A stretch of 64,000 nucleotides of DNA from Pandoraea faecigallinarum (GTDB lineage Bacteria; Pseudomonadota; Gammaproteobacteria; Burkholderiales; Burkholderiaceae). A program made the translations under genes and the position numbers. Shown in pieces: positions 37,309 to 46,716 of the stretch. Position 1 is the first letter of the stretch. Each line of letters starts with the position of its first letter. Location of the stretch: contig NZ_CP011807.3 in assembly GCF_001029105.3 (NCBI RefSeq), positions 1,364,001 through 1,428,000 on the forward strand, written 5' to 3'. The notes beneath the pieces are model-generated. The model searched no databases, was not told where the DNA came from, and was given only the letters and a program-made list of their open reading frames with translations.

Positions 37309-37320
37309 CTTCAACAAGGC
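37309..37320 (+). repeat. Right attachment core (attR) of the rarA island
   Basis: CTTCAACAAGGC. The first nine bases equal the left core. Its codon phase matches the host reading frame to the right. Confidence 0.75.
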
Positions 37321-38401
37321 GCAGCAGGACGCCTTCCTGCCGCACGTCGAATCGGGCCTTTTCATCTTCGTCGGCGCAACGACGGAAAACCCGTCGTTCG
37401 AGGTCAACGGTGCATTGCTCTCGCGCGCGGCGGTCTACGTGCTCAAGAGCCTGAATGACGACGAACTCGGCGAGATGGTCGCGCGTGCGGCGCATGAATT
37501 GGGCGGTATCGGTTTTACCGACGAAGCGCGCCAGGGGCTGATCGACTCGGCCGACGGCGACGGCCGCAAGCTGTTGAACAACGTCGAGATCGTGGCGCAG
37601 GCTGCGATGGCGCAGGATCTGGCGATCATCGACGAGGCGCTGCTCGCCAGTGTGCTCGCGGAGAATCTGCGTCGCTTCGACAAGGGCGGCGATGCGTTCT
37701 ACGATCAGATCAGCGCGCTGCACAAGTCGGTGCGCGGCAGTTCGCCGGATGGCGCGCTGTATTGGTTCTGCCGCATGCTGGACGGCGGCGCCGATCCGCG
37801 TTATCTGTCGCGACGGATCGTGCGCATGGCATGGGAGGACATCGGTCTGGCCGACCCCCGTGCGGCGCGCATCGCGCTCGATGCCGCGGAGACGTACGAG
37901 CGTCTGGGCACGCCGGAGGGTGAACTCGCGTTGGCGCAGGCGATTCTTTACCTCGCGTCGGCGCCGAAGTCGAACGCGGGGTACAACGCGTACAACCAGG
38001 CGCGGGCGTTCGTCGGCAAGGACAAGACGCGGGCGGTGCCGATTCATCTGCGTAATGCGCCAACGAAGCTGATGAAAGAACTCGGCTACGGCCATGAGTA
38101 TCGTTACGCGCACGACGAACCCGATGCCTACGCCGCCGGCGAGACGTATTTCCCGGACGATCTGCGGGCACAGAACTGGTACCGCCCGGTGCCGCGCGGT
38201 CTGGAGGGCAAGATCGGCGAGAAGCTCAACTGGTTGAAGTCGCTCGATGCCGAATGGCGTCGCACGAACGCCAGGGGGCGCAAGAGTGCCGAGACACCGG
38301 CGAAGGCGGCGGGCGTGCAAGGCAAGTCATCATCGTCGCCATCGTCGTCATCCGCCACGACGGCACCGCCTGCCGAGACCGGGGACGACGAGTCTGCGTG
38401 A
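37310..38401 (+). pseudogene. rarA: Host rarA 3' fragment, separated by the island
   Basis: Encodes 363 residues from [18 protein letters not shown] to the C-terminus of host RarA: sensor 1 [16 protein letters not shown], the lid domain, [20 protein letters not shown] and the tetramerisation region, then a Ser/Pro/Ala-rich tail typical of this genus-level copy. Codon use and GC match the host, unlike the island copy. It lacks the P-loop and Walker B, so it cannot hydrolyse ATP. The open frame continues upstream into island DNA to 37070, so a chimeric fragment could be made, but no ribosome site supports it. Joining with the 26147 fragment gives one continuous frame of 477 residues. Confidence 0.93.
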
Positions 38402-38429
38402 TTTCGTCACGGCGCTGCGCGTTTGGTAA

Positions 38430-39851
<1,422 letters not shown>

Positions 39852-39952
39852 AAACTTCGAAAAAAGAGTTGCCGAAAAAAGAAATTCGGCTATAATCTCT
39901 TCCTCGCTGCTTGAGGCCACTCAGGCAGCGAACCAAAGCAGCAAGAACGCTT

Positions 39953-40043
39953 GGAGAGGTGGCAGAGTGGTCGAATGCGCCGGACTCGAAATCCGGTATA
40001 CGGTTATACCGTATCGTGGGTTCGAATCCCACCCTCTCCGCCA
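39953..40043 (+). tRNA. tRNA-Ser (anticodon CGA)
   Basis: A 91-nt class II tRNA with long variable arm. The acceptor arms GGAGAGG and CCTCTCC pair, the discriminator is G and CCA is encoded. The anticodon loop is CTCGAAA with anticodon CGA. The variable stem TACGGTTATACCGTA is clear, and the T-arm holds GGTTCGAATCC. It reads UCG codons. Confidence 0.97.
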
Positions 40044-40065
40044 AGCATGATGCTTTGCAAAGAAG

Positions 40066-40095
40066 TGCCCGCTAATACTAGCGGGCATTTTTTTT
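40066..40095 (+). terminator. Rho-independent terminator after tRNA-Ser
   Basis: TGCCCGCTA (40066-40074) pairs with TAGCGGGCA (40079-40087) and is followed by eight T residues. Confidence 0.93.
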
Positions 40096-40484
40096 GGCCA
40101 GGCTCAGCAAATATTAGACATTCATCCAATATTTTTCGAGTCACGACGCGTTTTGCATGGCGCGATTCGGATGGACAACGCTGCGCCTGTGCAACTTCAC
40201 ATAGATCTTCGCCGTAGGCCATCTTGGCCGTAGAGCGCCTGGAATGCGCTTGATTGGCACGCTGGCGAGCCGTATGTCGGTTGTCTCTTTTTTCCTTTTA
40301 GGTCGTGAAGCGCGAAGCCAGCCACCCCGGCCCGAGTGCTTGCCGCGCGGAACATAGTGCTCAAGCGCTTCTCGGGGCTTGACTCACCAATCGATGGCTA
40401 CGACCGAACCACGCGTCGACGCGGGGCAACGCCAGTGTCGCGATCTGGAACCGCCCCGCACTTCGGCTCAACCGGCTATGCCCT
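40096..40484. other. Gene-poor stretch after tRNA-Ser
   Basis: I see no supported gene here. Base composition is more mixed than in the flanking core genes. No second copy of the tRNA 3' end was found, so there is no direct sign of a tRNA-targeted island. Confidence 0.4.
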
Positions 40485-40640
40485 TCAGACCCCGAAGCAC
40501 TGGGCGCCCATTTCCGCGATCGGTTGCGCGACATCAATCATCGCGAGACCGAAGTCCCTGCCTTGCCCGAGCGGGTTCATCTTCACAAAGTCGATGAAGT
40601 CCTGAATGAACTCGCTTCCTCTCGTGATCCAAAAGGACAT
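40485..40640 (-). CDS. Possible 51-aa small protein
   Basis: A short frame starting at ATG 40640 with GAGAGGA about 8 nt upstream. The product would start MSFWITRGSEFIQDFIDFVK and end IAEMGAQCFGV. It is mildly hydrophobic, with no clear membrane helix. The ribosome site is better than chance and composition is protein-like, but I recognise no family. It could be a small peptide or remnant. Confidence 0.4.
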   Translation of the reverse strand: MSFWITRGSEFIQDFIDFVKMNPLGQGRDFGLAMIDVAQPIAEMGAQCFGV

Positions 40641-40916
40641 GGTGATTCCTCTCAATTTGATATTTGTTTCGATCAATCTCGCTGCCGTGGATTTCGGCAC
40701 CGAGACCCTGTCGCGGCAATGCGTCAGCCACTGAGTGAAGTATTGTCCTCACGGCGGCGGCCGGCCTCAGGTAAAGACCTGAAGTTATGACCGGCCGCTC
40801 TCCATCGCACCCGCCGTCGTGTCGCCGCTGTCGCGCAGCGTCGTCGCGCCGATCATTATGTGGGTCGCCATCATCGTCGCGCACTTGCGTTTCTGCTTGG
40901 TGCCCGCTGATCTCGC
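40641..40916. other. Non-coding gap before the glycosyltransferase gene
   Basis: 276 bp with no supported gene, terminator or operator. Confidence 0.35.
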
Positions 40917-42146
40917 TCAGCCCTGCATGATCGCCTCGATCCGCGCGACGGCGTTGGCCAGCCCGGTCTCGGCGCGCATTTGCTCTCCCAGTTCGCGCGC
41001 GCGCGATTTCGTTGCGGCACGTTCGGCGAACGCGATTCGCTCTGCCAGCGCCGATGCAAGCAATTTACGCCGCGAGAGCGCAGGTCCTGCCACGCCGATG
41101 CGCTGCAATCTGTCCGCCCAGAACGCCTGATCGCCCGCGAAGGGCACGACTACCGACGGCACCCCGGCGCGCGTCGCCGAATGCGACGTGCCCGACCCGC
41201 CATGATGGATCGCGAGCGATGTCTGCGGGAATAGCCAGTCATGCGGCGTATCGCCGATGACGTGGAAGTTCGTGGGCAAGATGCCCGTATCGGCATCGCT
41301 CCATCCTGGGAAGAACAACGCGCGACGTCCCGCGACGGCCGTAACGACCTCGTCAAGCAGCGCCCGCGCATCGAAGCCCGCCATGCTGCCGAAGCCGATA
41401 TACATCGGCGCTTCGCCAGACGCCAGAAAATTGACAAGCGCCGGCGGCGCCGACCATTGCGCATCTGGCGTCGTCCATTGTCCGCACACGTAGGCGTTAT
41501 GCGGCCAGTCCTCCGGCTGGCCGACCAACGTCGGGGAAATGCCATACAGCATCGGATGCTGCGTCCATAACGTTCGTCTGGGAGGCAGGCCGCAGACGGA
41601 CGCGCGCGCCGCGTTGGTCGCATTGCGAAATGCGTGCCACAGCATCTGGTTCACGAAACGCTGACTGGCCGCATGCAGGACACGCGGGATGCCTTGCGGC
41701 AGAAAGGGAGACGCAAAATCTGCCGTCGGCGTAATCGGAATGAGTCCCGTACCGATGGCTTTGACGCCGAGTGCCTCGGCGGCCGACAAACCGACGAATG
41801 CCGCCAGCCCGGACACGATCACGGCGTCGCCGTCCCTGCCCGCCTCGACGATGTCGCGAAGCCACGCCTGCGCGTGCGTGTTGGCGATGTGCGCGAGCGC
41901 GCCGGCCATGCTCGAGAACCGGCGCCGGCCGGACACCGCGCTGCCGATACCCTGTGCAGGATTCATGATGCCCCTGATGTCGCCCGCCAACGCCGCTGAC
42001 GGCACGCCGAGCGCACGGGCAGCGCCAAGCGTGGAGCCATCGGCAAGCAATGTCGCGTCGTGTCCGGCATCGATGAGCGCGCGAGCGAGCGCTGCCAATG
42101 GGCGAGTGTCGCCCTCTGTTCCGTAGGTCGCGATGACGAATTTCAT
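40917..42146 (-). CDS. GT1-family (UGT-like) glycosyltransferase
   Basis: A 409-residue GT-B fold enzyme of the MGT/sterol-glucosyltransferase type, which moves a sugar from a nucleotide sugar to a small lipophilic acceptor. The N-terminus MKFVIATYGTEGDTRPLAALARAL is the family start; the donor-binding part has the motif IHHGGSGTSHSATRAGVPSV followed by PFAGDQAFWADRL. ATG 42146 overlaps the stop of the upstream LysR-like frame (ATGA), so the two are coupled. The natural acceptor is unknown; similar genes serve macrolide inactivation, rhamnolipid or sterol glycosylation. Confidence 0.82.
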   Translation of the reverse strand: MKFVIATYGTEGDTRPLAALARALIDAGHDATLLADGSTLGAARALGVPSAALAGDIRGIMNPAQGIGSAVSGRRRFSSMAGALAHIANTHAQAWLRDIVEAGRDGDAVIVSGLAAFVGLSAAEALGVKAIGTGLIPITPTADFASPFLPQGIPRVLHAASQRFVNQMLWHAFRNATNAARASVCGLPPRRTLWTQHPMLYGISPTLVGQPEDWPHNAYVCGQWTTPDAQWSAPPALVNFLASGEAPMYIGFGSMAGFDARALLDEVVTAVAGRRALFFPGWSDADTGILPTNFHVIGDTPHDWLFPQTSLAIHHGGSGTSHSATRAGVPSVVVPFAGDQAFWADRLQRIGVAGPALSRRKLLASALAERIAFAERAATKSRARELGEQMRAETGLANAVARIEAIMQG

Positions 42147-42750
42147 GATGTCCTGCGTTTCTTGCGTGGAGACGGCGCGCGCGGCAGCGATGCGCCGTCC
42201 TGTGCGAGCTTTTCGATCAGGGTGTCGCGCACCAATGCTACCGGGCGAGCGAGCCGGCTCGGTAACGCGCCGTGCACGAGCCACACGTTCAGACCGCTGC
42301 GAAACTCCGGTACGTCGAGAATTTGCAGCGACTTGGCGTGGGGGCTTCGCGCGAGCACCTCCGGCGAAGCGAGCCCGACACCGAGACCGCGTGCGACGAG
42401 CGAGAGCTGCAGCGCCGAATCAAACGCTTCCACGGCGACATTGAACGGTAGGCCCGCCATCGACATCGCACGGCTCAGGGCAGAGCGCATGCCGCAGTCG
42501 TCCTGATTCAGCGCCCACGGATGGGCGGCGAGCTCGGCGAGCGATGTCGGCTTGTCGGGCGGTCCGAATGCCTTAGGTGCGACGACTACCGTTGGCTTGT
42601 GCCCCATGCGTGTCGACGCCACACCGTCAGGCAGGGGGACGCCTTCGGGCAACAACACGACTGCGGCGTCCATCTTCGCCTGTTCGAGGCCTTGCAACAA
42701 CCCGGAATCTGGCGGAAAAGCAGTTACATTAACCCCCGGCCTCTGAAGCC
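42143..42750 (-). pseudogene. LysR-type regulator lacking its DNA-binding domain
   Basis: About 200 residues that match only the effector-binding half of LysR regulators: PGVNVTAFPPDSGLLQGLEQAKMDAAVVLL, cut into the usual strands, then PTVVVAPKAFGP, AHPWALNQDDCGMRSAL, and LVARGLGVGLASPEVLA. The N-terminal winged helix, normally 60-90 residues, is absent; upstream DNA instead holds a divergent small gene. It is therefore a truncated gene or an orphan effector domain. An open frame starts at 42790 but the first 15 residues are not family-like. It ends in a basic tail and overlaps the glycosyltransferase start by 4 bp. Confidence 0.7.
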
Positions 42751-42772
42751 CAACGCTACTGGAGACGGGGGG

Positions 42773-42967
42773 ATGTCGGAGGATATCCATAGCGGCGTCA
42801 GCGTGGTCTACATGCGAGCCATATTCGCATGCTTCCTGCTTATGGGTTTGACGTCATTTGCGCACAGCCTCGTCTTCAAGGACAAGTCGTGGCCGTGGCT
42901 GTTCAGTACTGGTGCATTGGCTTTCGTCGGGGGATTCGGTCTTGCGTGCAGCTTCGGCCCTTTTTGA
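42773..42967 (+). CDS. Small membrane protein, two predicted helices
   Basis: A 64-residue frame. Helices are roughly RAIFACFLLMGLTSFAHSLV and LFSTGALAFVGGFGLACSF. ATG 42773 follows GGAGACGGGGGG; ATG 42812 is an alternative. It is divergent from the headless LysR gene. I do not recognise a family. It ends GPF with no further domain. Confidence 0.5.
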   Translation: MSEDIHSGVSVVYMRAIFACFLLMGLTSFAHSLVFKDKSWPWLFSTGALAFVGGFGLACSFGPF

Positions 42968-43500
42968 ATGGGCCTCGTGAAAGGGAGTTCGGAGGCGCAT
43001 GGCATTTCGACCCGAGCGCTTACGGAGATTCGAACGTATGCCGCGACATAGTCTCCGCAAAGAATCTGTGGACTGATTCGCCGCCTTGCTACCCACATTC
43101 CTTCCCCGAAGGGAGGATGGCCCATTCGGTTGGAAGAAAATTCTTATAGGTAATTTTAATTACGATTGGGCGCTTCAATGAACATGGTGTCGCGCAGATT
43201 TGCCATTCGTTGATCGTAAAAAAAGAAATCGAATTCTGCGTAACGAATGGCGCCTTCTACAAGGTCGGCAAAGATTCGCTGACACGGGATAGTCCGGACG
43301 GCCTTTAAATCGGACCGTCGATCCATGGCGAAGGTTGATGCGACAGTAGCCGGAGTCGCGATAGGGAGACATTCATAAGCGAATTGCCCTTCGGGGCAAT
43401 GCGATTGCCCTTCATACCGATTGCGCCGCCATGGTTGCGAAAACATCATGCATTTATCGAAGCGGTGACGCTGCTCGTCAACTCACCCAAGAGGTATTGT
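42968..43500. other. Intergenic region before the FGE operon
   Basis: Over 500 bp with no strongly supported gene. It has an AT-rich patch at 43135-43170 and a UUCG-capped hairpin ATTGCCC/GGGCAAT at 43383-43400. A weak minus-strand frame at 43156-43326 (56 codons, no clear ribosome site) is possible. The operon promoter probably lies in its right half. Confidence 0.4.
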
Positions 43501-44727
43501 ATGAAGTCCTGCACCGGCACGCCCCGGCCGAGTCGTATCAAGTCGACCCGGACCTTTCATAGCGCTCTTACCAGGCGCCGTCTCACGTTGGCTGTTCTGA
43601 TTCTGACAATCGGTGTTTCCGGCGCGATTGTCTCGGTTTGGAAGATGCGCGCGGCGGCGCCCTCTACGCCCGTCGTGGAGCGTGGAGATGGCGTGCGCGG
43701 GCCGCTAGGAATGGTGCATATCCCCGGCGGTCAATTCCTGATGGGCAGCGACAGCCGGCTCGCACAAGCCAACGAGCGTCCGGCGCACCAGGTGCGCGTG
43801 CATGGCTTCTGGATGGACACGCACCACGTCACGAACGCCGAGTTCCGCAAATTTGTCGAGGCGACCGGATACGTCACCACGGCGGAACGCAAACCCGACT
43901 GGGAAACGCTGCGCGTACAACTCCCGCCCGGAACGCCGCGCCCACCCGACAGTGCGTTGGTGGCCGGTGGCATGGTGTTCGTCGGCACGTCGGCCCCGGT
44001 GCCGCTACAGGACTACTCGCGCTGGTGGCGCTACGTGCCCGGTGCCGACTGGAAACATCCGGGCGGCCCGCATACCTCTATCGCGGGCAAAGACAATCAC
44101 CCGGTCGTGCAGGTCTCCTACGAGGACGCGCAAGCCTATGCCAAGTGGGTCGGCAAACGCTTGCCGACCGAGGCAGAGTGGGAATTTGCCGCGCGTGGCG
44201 GACTAGAACAAGCCACCTACGCATGGGGCGACCAGTTCGCCCCCGATGGCAAGCAGATGGCCAACGTTTGGCAGGGACAGCAGAACCGGCCGTTCCCCGT
44301 CGTCAGCCCGAAGGCCGGCGGCGCCGTGGACACGAGTCCGGTGGGCACGTTTCCCCCGAACGGCTACGGGCTCTCCGATATGACGGGCAACGCATGGCAG
44401 TGGGTCGCCGATTGGTATCGCGCCGACCAATTCCGGCGCGAGGCGGGGCAGAAGCAGGCCATCGTCGACCCCGCGGGACCGGCCGCGTCGTGGGATCCCA
44501 GTGAGCCCGGCGTCCCGGTGGACGCCCCCAAGCGCGTCACGCGCGGTGGCTCGTTTCTCTGCAACGTCGACTACTGCCTGAGCTATCGCCCAAGCGCCCG
44601 GCGAGGCACCGACCCCTATAACAGCATGTCGCATCTGGGTTTTCGCCTCGTCATGGACGACGCGCAGTGGGCTATCGTGCGCCGCGGCATGTCCGTGGCG
44701 AACCGCAGCAGCGGCCCGGTCAACTAG
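43501..44727 (+). CDS. Formylglycine-generating enzyme family protein with N-terminal membrane anchor
   Basis: A 408-residue FGE-sulfatase-family protein that oxidises the sulfatase active-site cysteine to formylglycine. An N-terminal helix at about residues 28-46 (LTLAVLILTIGVSGAIVSVW) anchors or exports it, so it acts in the periplasm. The FGE domain starts MVHIPGGQFLMGSDS and includes DTHHVTNAEFRKFVEATGY, KRLPTEAEWEFAARGG and NAWQWVADWY. The catalytic pair is present: C354 and C359 in RGGSFLCNVDYCLSYRPSAR, as in bona fide FGE. ATG 43501 follows AGAGGT. The next gene is its likely substrate, a sulfatase. Confidence 0.88.
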   Translation: MKSCTGTPRPSRIKSTRTFHSALTRRRLTLAVLILTIGVSGAIVSVWKMRAAAPSTPVVERGDGVRGPLGMVHIPGGQFLMGSDSRLAQANERPAHQVRVHGFWMDTHHVTNAEFRKFVEATGYVTTAERKPDWETLRVQLPPGTPRPPDSALVAGGMVFVGTSAPVPLQDYSRWWRYVPGADWKHPGGPHTSIAGKDNHPVVQVSYEDAQAYAKWVGKRLPTEAEWEFAARGGLEQATYAWGDQFAPDGKQMANVWQGQQNRPFPVVSPKAGGAVDTSPVGTFPPNGYGLSDMTGNAWQWVADWYRADQFRREAGQKQAIVDPAGPAASWDPSEPGVPVDAPKRVTRGGSFLCNVDYCLSYRPSARRGTDPYNSMSHLGFRLVMDDAQWAIVRRGMSVANRSSGPVN

Positions 44728-44817
44728 CACCGCCCACGAGCAGGGCAGGCGAGCGCAGTGGGCAAAGTCAGCACGTTCCGGCGGCCAATGGCTGTCACAA
44801 CTCCTGTGGAGACGGTA

Positions 44818-46599
44818 ATGATTCCAATGCGAAGCTTCAGTGGGCGCGCGCGTATTCCACGCAGTGCTCTGGCCGTACTGGCGCTGGCAGTTGCAGTGCT
44901 GGCCGGCTGCGGAAAGTCGGATGAACCCAAAACACAGGCACCGCAGGCCTCGGCAGCCCCGGCGCCAGCGGCAGCGCCTGACACGTCGGCGAACGCCAAC
45001 GCGGCACCAGCCCAGCCTCCCGCCGAATCCCACTTGCCTGCGGCGGCAGGCCAGACGTCCGGCGCAGCAGCATCGACCACCACGGCGAGCAGCAACGGCG
45101 CGAAGCCCAACATTCTGGTGATCTTCGGCGACGACATTGGCCAGACGAACATCAGTGCGTACAGCATGGGGCTCGTGGGCTACCGCACGCCGAACATCGA
45201 CCGGATTGCCCGCGAAGGGATGATGTTCACCGACTACTATGCCGAGAACAGTTGCACGGCAGGCCGCTCGTCGTTCATCACCGGTCAATCGCCGCTGCGC
45301 ACCGGCTTGTCGAAGGTCGGCGTACCGGGGGCTACCGTTGGCTTGCAGGACCGTGACGTCACCATGGCGCAAGTGCTTAAATCCATGGGCTATGCCACCG
45401 GTCAATTCGGCAAGAACCACCTTGGCGACCGCGACGAGTACCTGCCGACCAAACACGGCTTCGACGAGTTCTTCGGCAATCTGTACCACCTCAACGCCGA
45501 AGAAGAGCCTCAGCGTCCGTATTGGCCGAAGGACAAGAACGACCCGTTGGTCAAAGCGATGACGCCTCGCGGCGTACTGCACAGCACCGCCGACGGGAAG
45601 ATCGAGGACACCGGCCCGCTGACCACCAAGCGCATGGAGACCATCGACGACGAGACGACCGCCGCCGCGCAGAACTTCATCACGAAGCAGGTGCAGGCGA
45701 ACAAGCCGTTCTTCGTCTGGATGAACACCACGCGTATGCACATGTATACGCACGTGCGCGATTCGATGAAGGGGCAAAGCGGCATGCCCGGCAACGAGTA
45801 CGCCGACGGGATGATCGAACATGACGGCGACGTCGGCAAACTGCTCAAGACGCTCGACGACCTGAAAATCGCGGATAACACGATCGTCGTGTACACCACC
45901 GACAACGGTCCGAACCAGTTCTCCTGGCCTGATGCGGCGACGACGCCGTTCCGCAGCGAAAAAGATTCGAACTGGGAAGGCGCGTTCCGCGTGCCGGCCA
46001 TCGTCCGGTGGCCGGGCAGGATCAAGCCGGGCACGGTCAGCAACGAAATGTTCTCGGGTTTGGACTGGTTCCCGACGCTGGTAGCCGCCGCGGGTGACAC
46101 CGGCATCAAGGACAAACTGCTCAAGGGGACATCGGTGGGCAGCGCAACGTTCAAGGTTCATTTGGACGGCTACAACCAGTTGCCCTATCTCACCGGTCAG
46201 ACGAACAAAGGGGCGCGTAACGAGTTTTATTACTTCAACGACGACGGCGTGCTCGTAGCATCACGCTTCGGCGACTGGAAACTCGTGTACTGCGAGATGA
46301 AACACCCCGGCGGATTCGCCGTGTGGCAGGAGCCGTTCACTTGCCTACGTGTACCGAAAATATTCAACTTGCGTATGGATCCTTACGAACGCGCGGACAT
46401 CGTCTCCAATCAGTACGATGATTGGCTCGTGAAGAATGACTATATGGCATTCCTCGGCACGGCCAAGGCGGCAGCGTTCCTCCAGACGTTCGTCGACTAT
46501 CCGCCGAGCCAGCGGCCGGCCAGCTTCAGCATCGATCAGGTGCGAGAGCAGGTCGACAAGCAGATCGCGGCGGCGATGAGCAAAAAGGCGTCGAAGTAA
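44818..46599 (+). CDS. Lipoprotein arylsulfatase
   Basis: A 593-residue sulfatase of the alkaline-phosphatase superfamily. The start has a lipoprotein signal with lipobox LAGC (ALAVLALAVAVLAGCGKSDE), followed by a Pro/Ala-rich linker and then the catalytic domain from NILVIFGDDIGQTN with metal-binding Asp pair. The modification signature is C146 in NSCTAGRSSF (CxAxR), the cysteine form that needs FGE, encoded directly upstream. VVYTTDNGPNQFSWPDAAT supplies further metal ligands. ATG 44818 has GGAGA at the right distance; the frame opens at 44758. The protein is tethered in the periplasm. The sulfate ester substrate is unknown. Confidence 0.9.
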   Translation: MIPMRSFSGRARIPRSALAVLALAVAVLAGCGKSDEPKTQAPQASAAPAPAAAPDTSANANAAPAQPPAESHLPAAAGQTSGAAASTTTASSNGAKPNILVIFGDDIGQTNISAYSMGLVGYRTPNIDRIAREGMMFTDYYAENSCTAGRSSFITGQSPLRTGLSKVGVPGATVGLQDRDVTMAQVLKSMGYATGQFGKNHLGDRDEYLPTKHGFDEFFGNLYHLNAEEEPQRPYWPKDKNDPLVKAMTPRGVLHSTADGKIEDTGPLTTKRMETIDDETTAAAQNFITKQVQANKPFFVWMNTTRMHMYTHVRDSMKGQSGMPGNEYADGMIEHDGDVGKLLKTLDDLKIADNTIVVYTTDNGPNQFSWPDAATTPFRSEKDSNWEGAFRVPAIVRWPGRIKPGTVSNEMFSGLDWFPTLVAAAGDTGIKDKLLKGTSVGSATFKVHLDGYNQLPYLTGQTNKGARNEFYYFNDDGVLVASRFGDWKLVYCEMKHPGGFAVWQEPFTCLRVPKIFNLRMDPYERADIVSNQYDDWLVKNDYMAFLGTAKAAAFLQTFVDYPPSQRPASFSIDQVREQVDKQIAAAMSKKASK

Positions 46600-46650
46600 C
46601 ACGGTAGACGTCAGGCAACGCATCACTTCGTAGTTCCCGAGCGGACGGCC

Positions 46651-46695
46651 GATTGTCCCGATTGTCCCGATTGTCCCGATTGTCCCGATCGTCCG
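46651..46695 (+). repeat. Tandem 9-bp repeat upstream of the spermidine-synthase-like gene
   Basis: Four perfect copies of GATTGTCCC followed by GATCGTCCG. They lie in the 117-bp gap between the sulfatase gene and the next gene. Copy number could vary by slippage. Confidence 0.9.
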
Positions 46696-46716
46696 CCGCT
46701 CTACCAAGGCAGACCT

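Larger units (their letters stand above)
26488..37320. mobile_element. Genomic island integrated in rarA, with replacement rarA and defence-like cargo
   Basis: About 10.8 kb, bounded by the core CTTCAACAA at both ends. The inside is visibly AT-richer than the flanks, with different codon use. It carries a full rarA, an unknown protein, a GHKL ATPase, an IS21-family insertion, a truncated DNA methyltransferase, an H-NS-like protein, a small protein plus HEIGH peptidase-like protein, and a tyrosine recombinase next to the right end. Further structure includes GATTGTGCAAA at 26536-26546 with its exact reverse complement at 37187-37197. Removing the DNA between cores rejoins host rarA in frame. 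There are no conjugation, capsid or replication genes, so it would need help to transfer. Confidence 0.9.

Noticed and set aside
37070..37310. N-terminal extension giving a chimeric RarA product in the right island end
   Set aside because: The frame is open but has no ribosome site, and the translation of 37070-37309 is not protein-like; it is the att and arm-site region.
39953..40100. tRNA-Ser as attachment site of an island extending to about 43.5 kb
   Set aside because: No integrase nearby and no second copy of the tRNA 3' end was found downstream. The patchy gene content alone is not enough.
43156..43326. 56-codon minus-strand frame
   Set aside because: Composition is acceptable, but there is no ribosome site or recognisable family. 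I kept it only as a remark in the intergenic entry.
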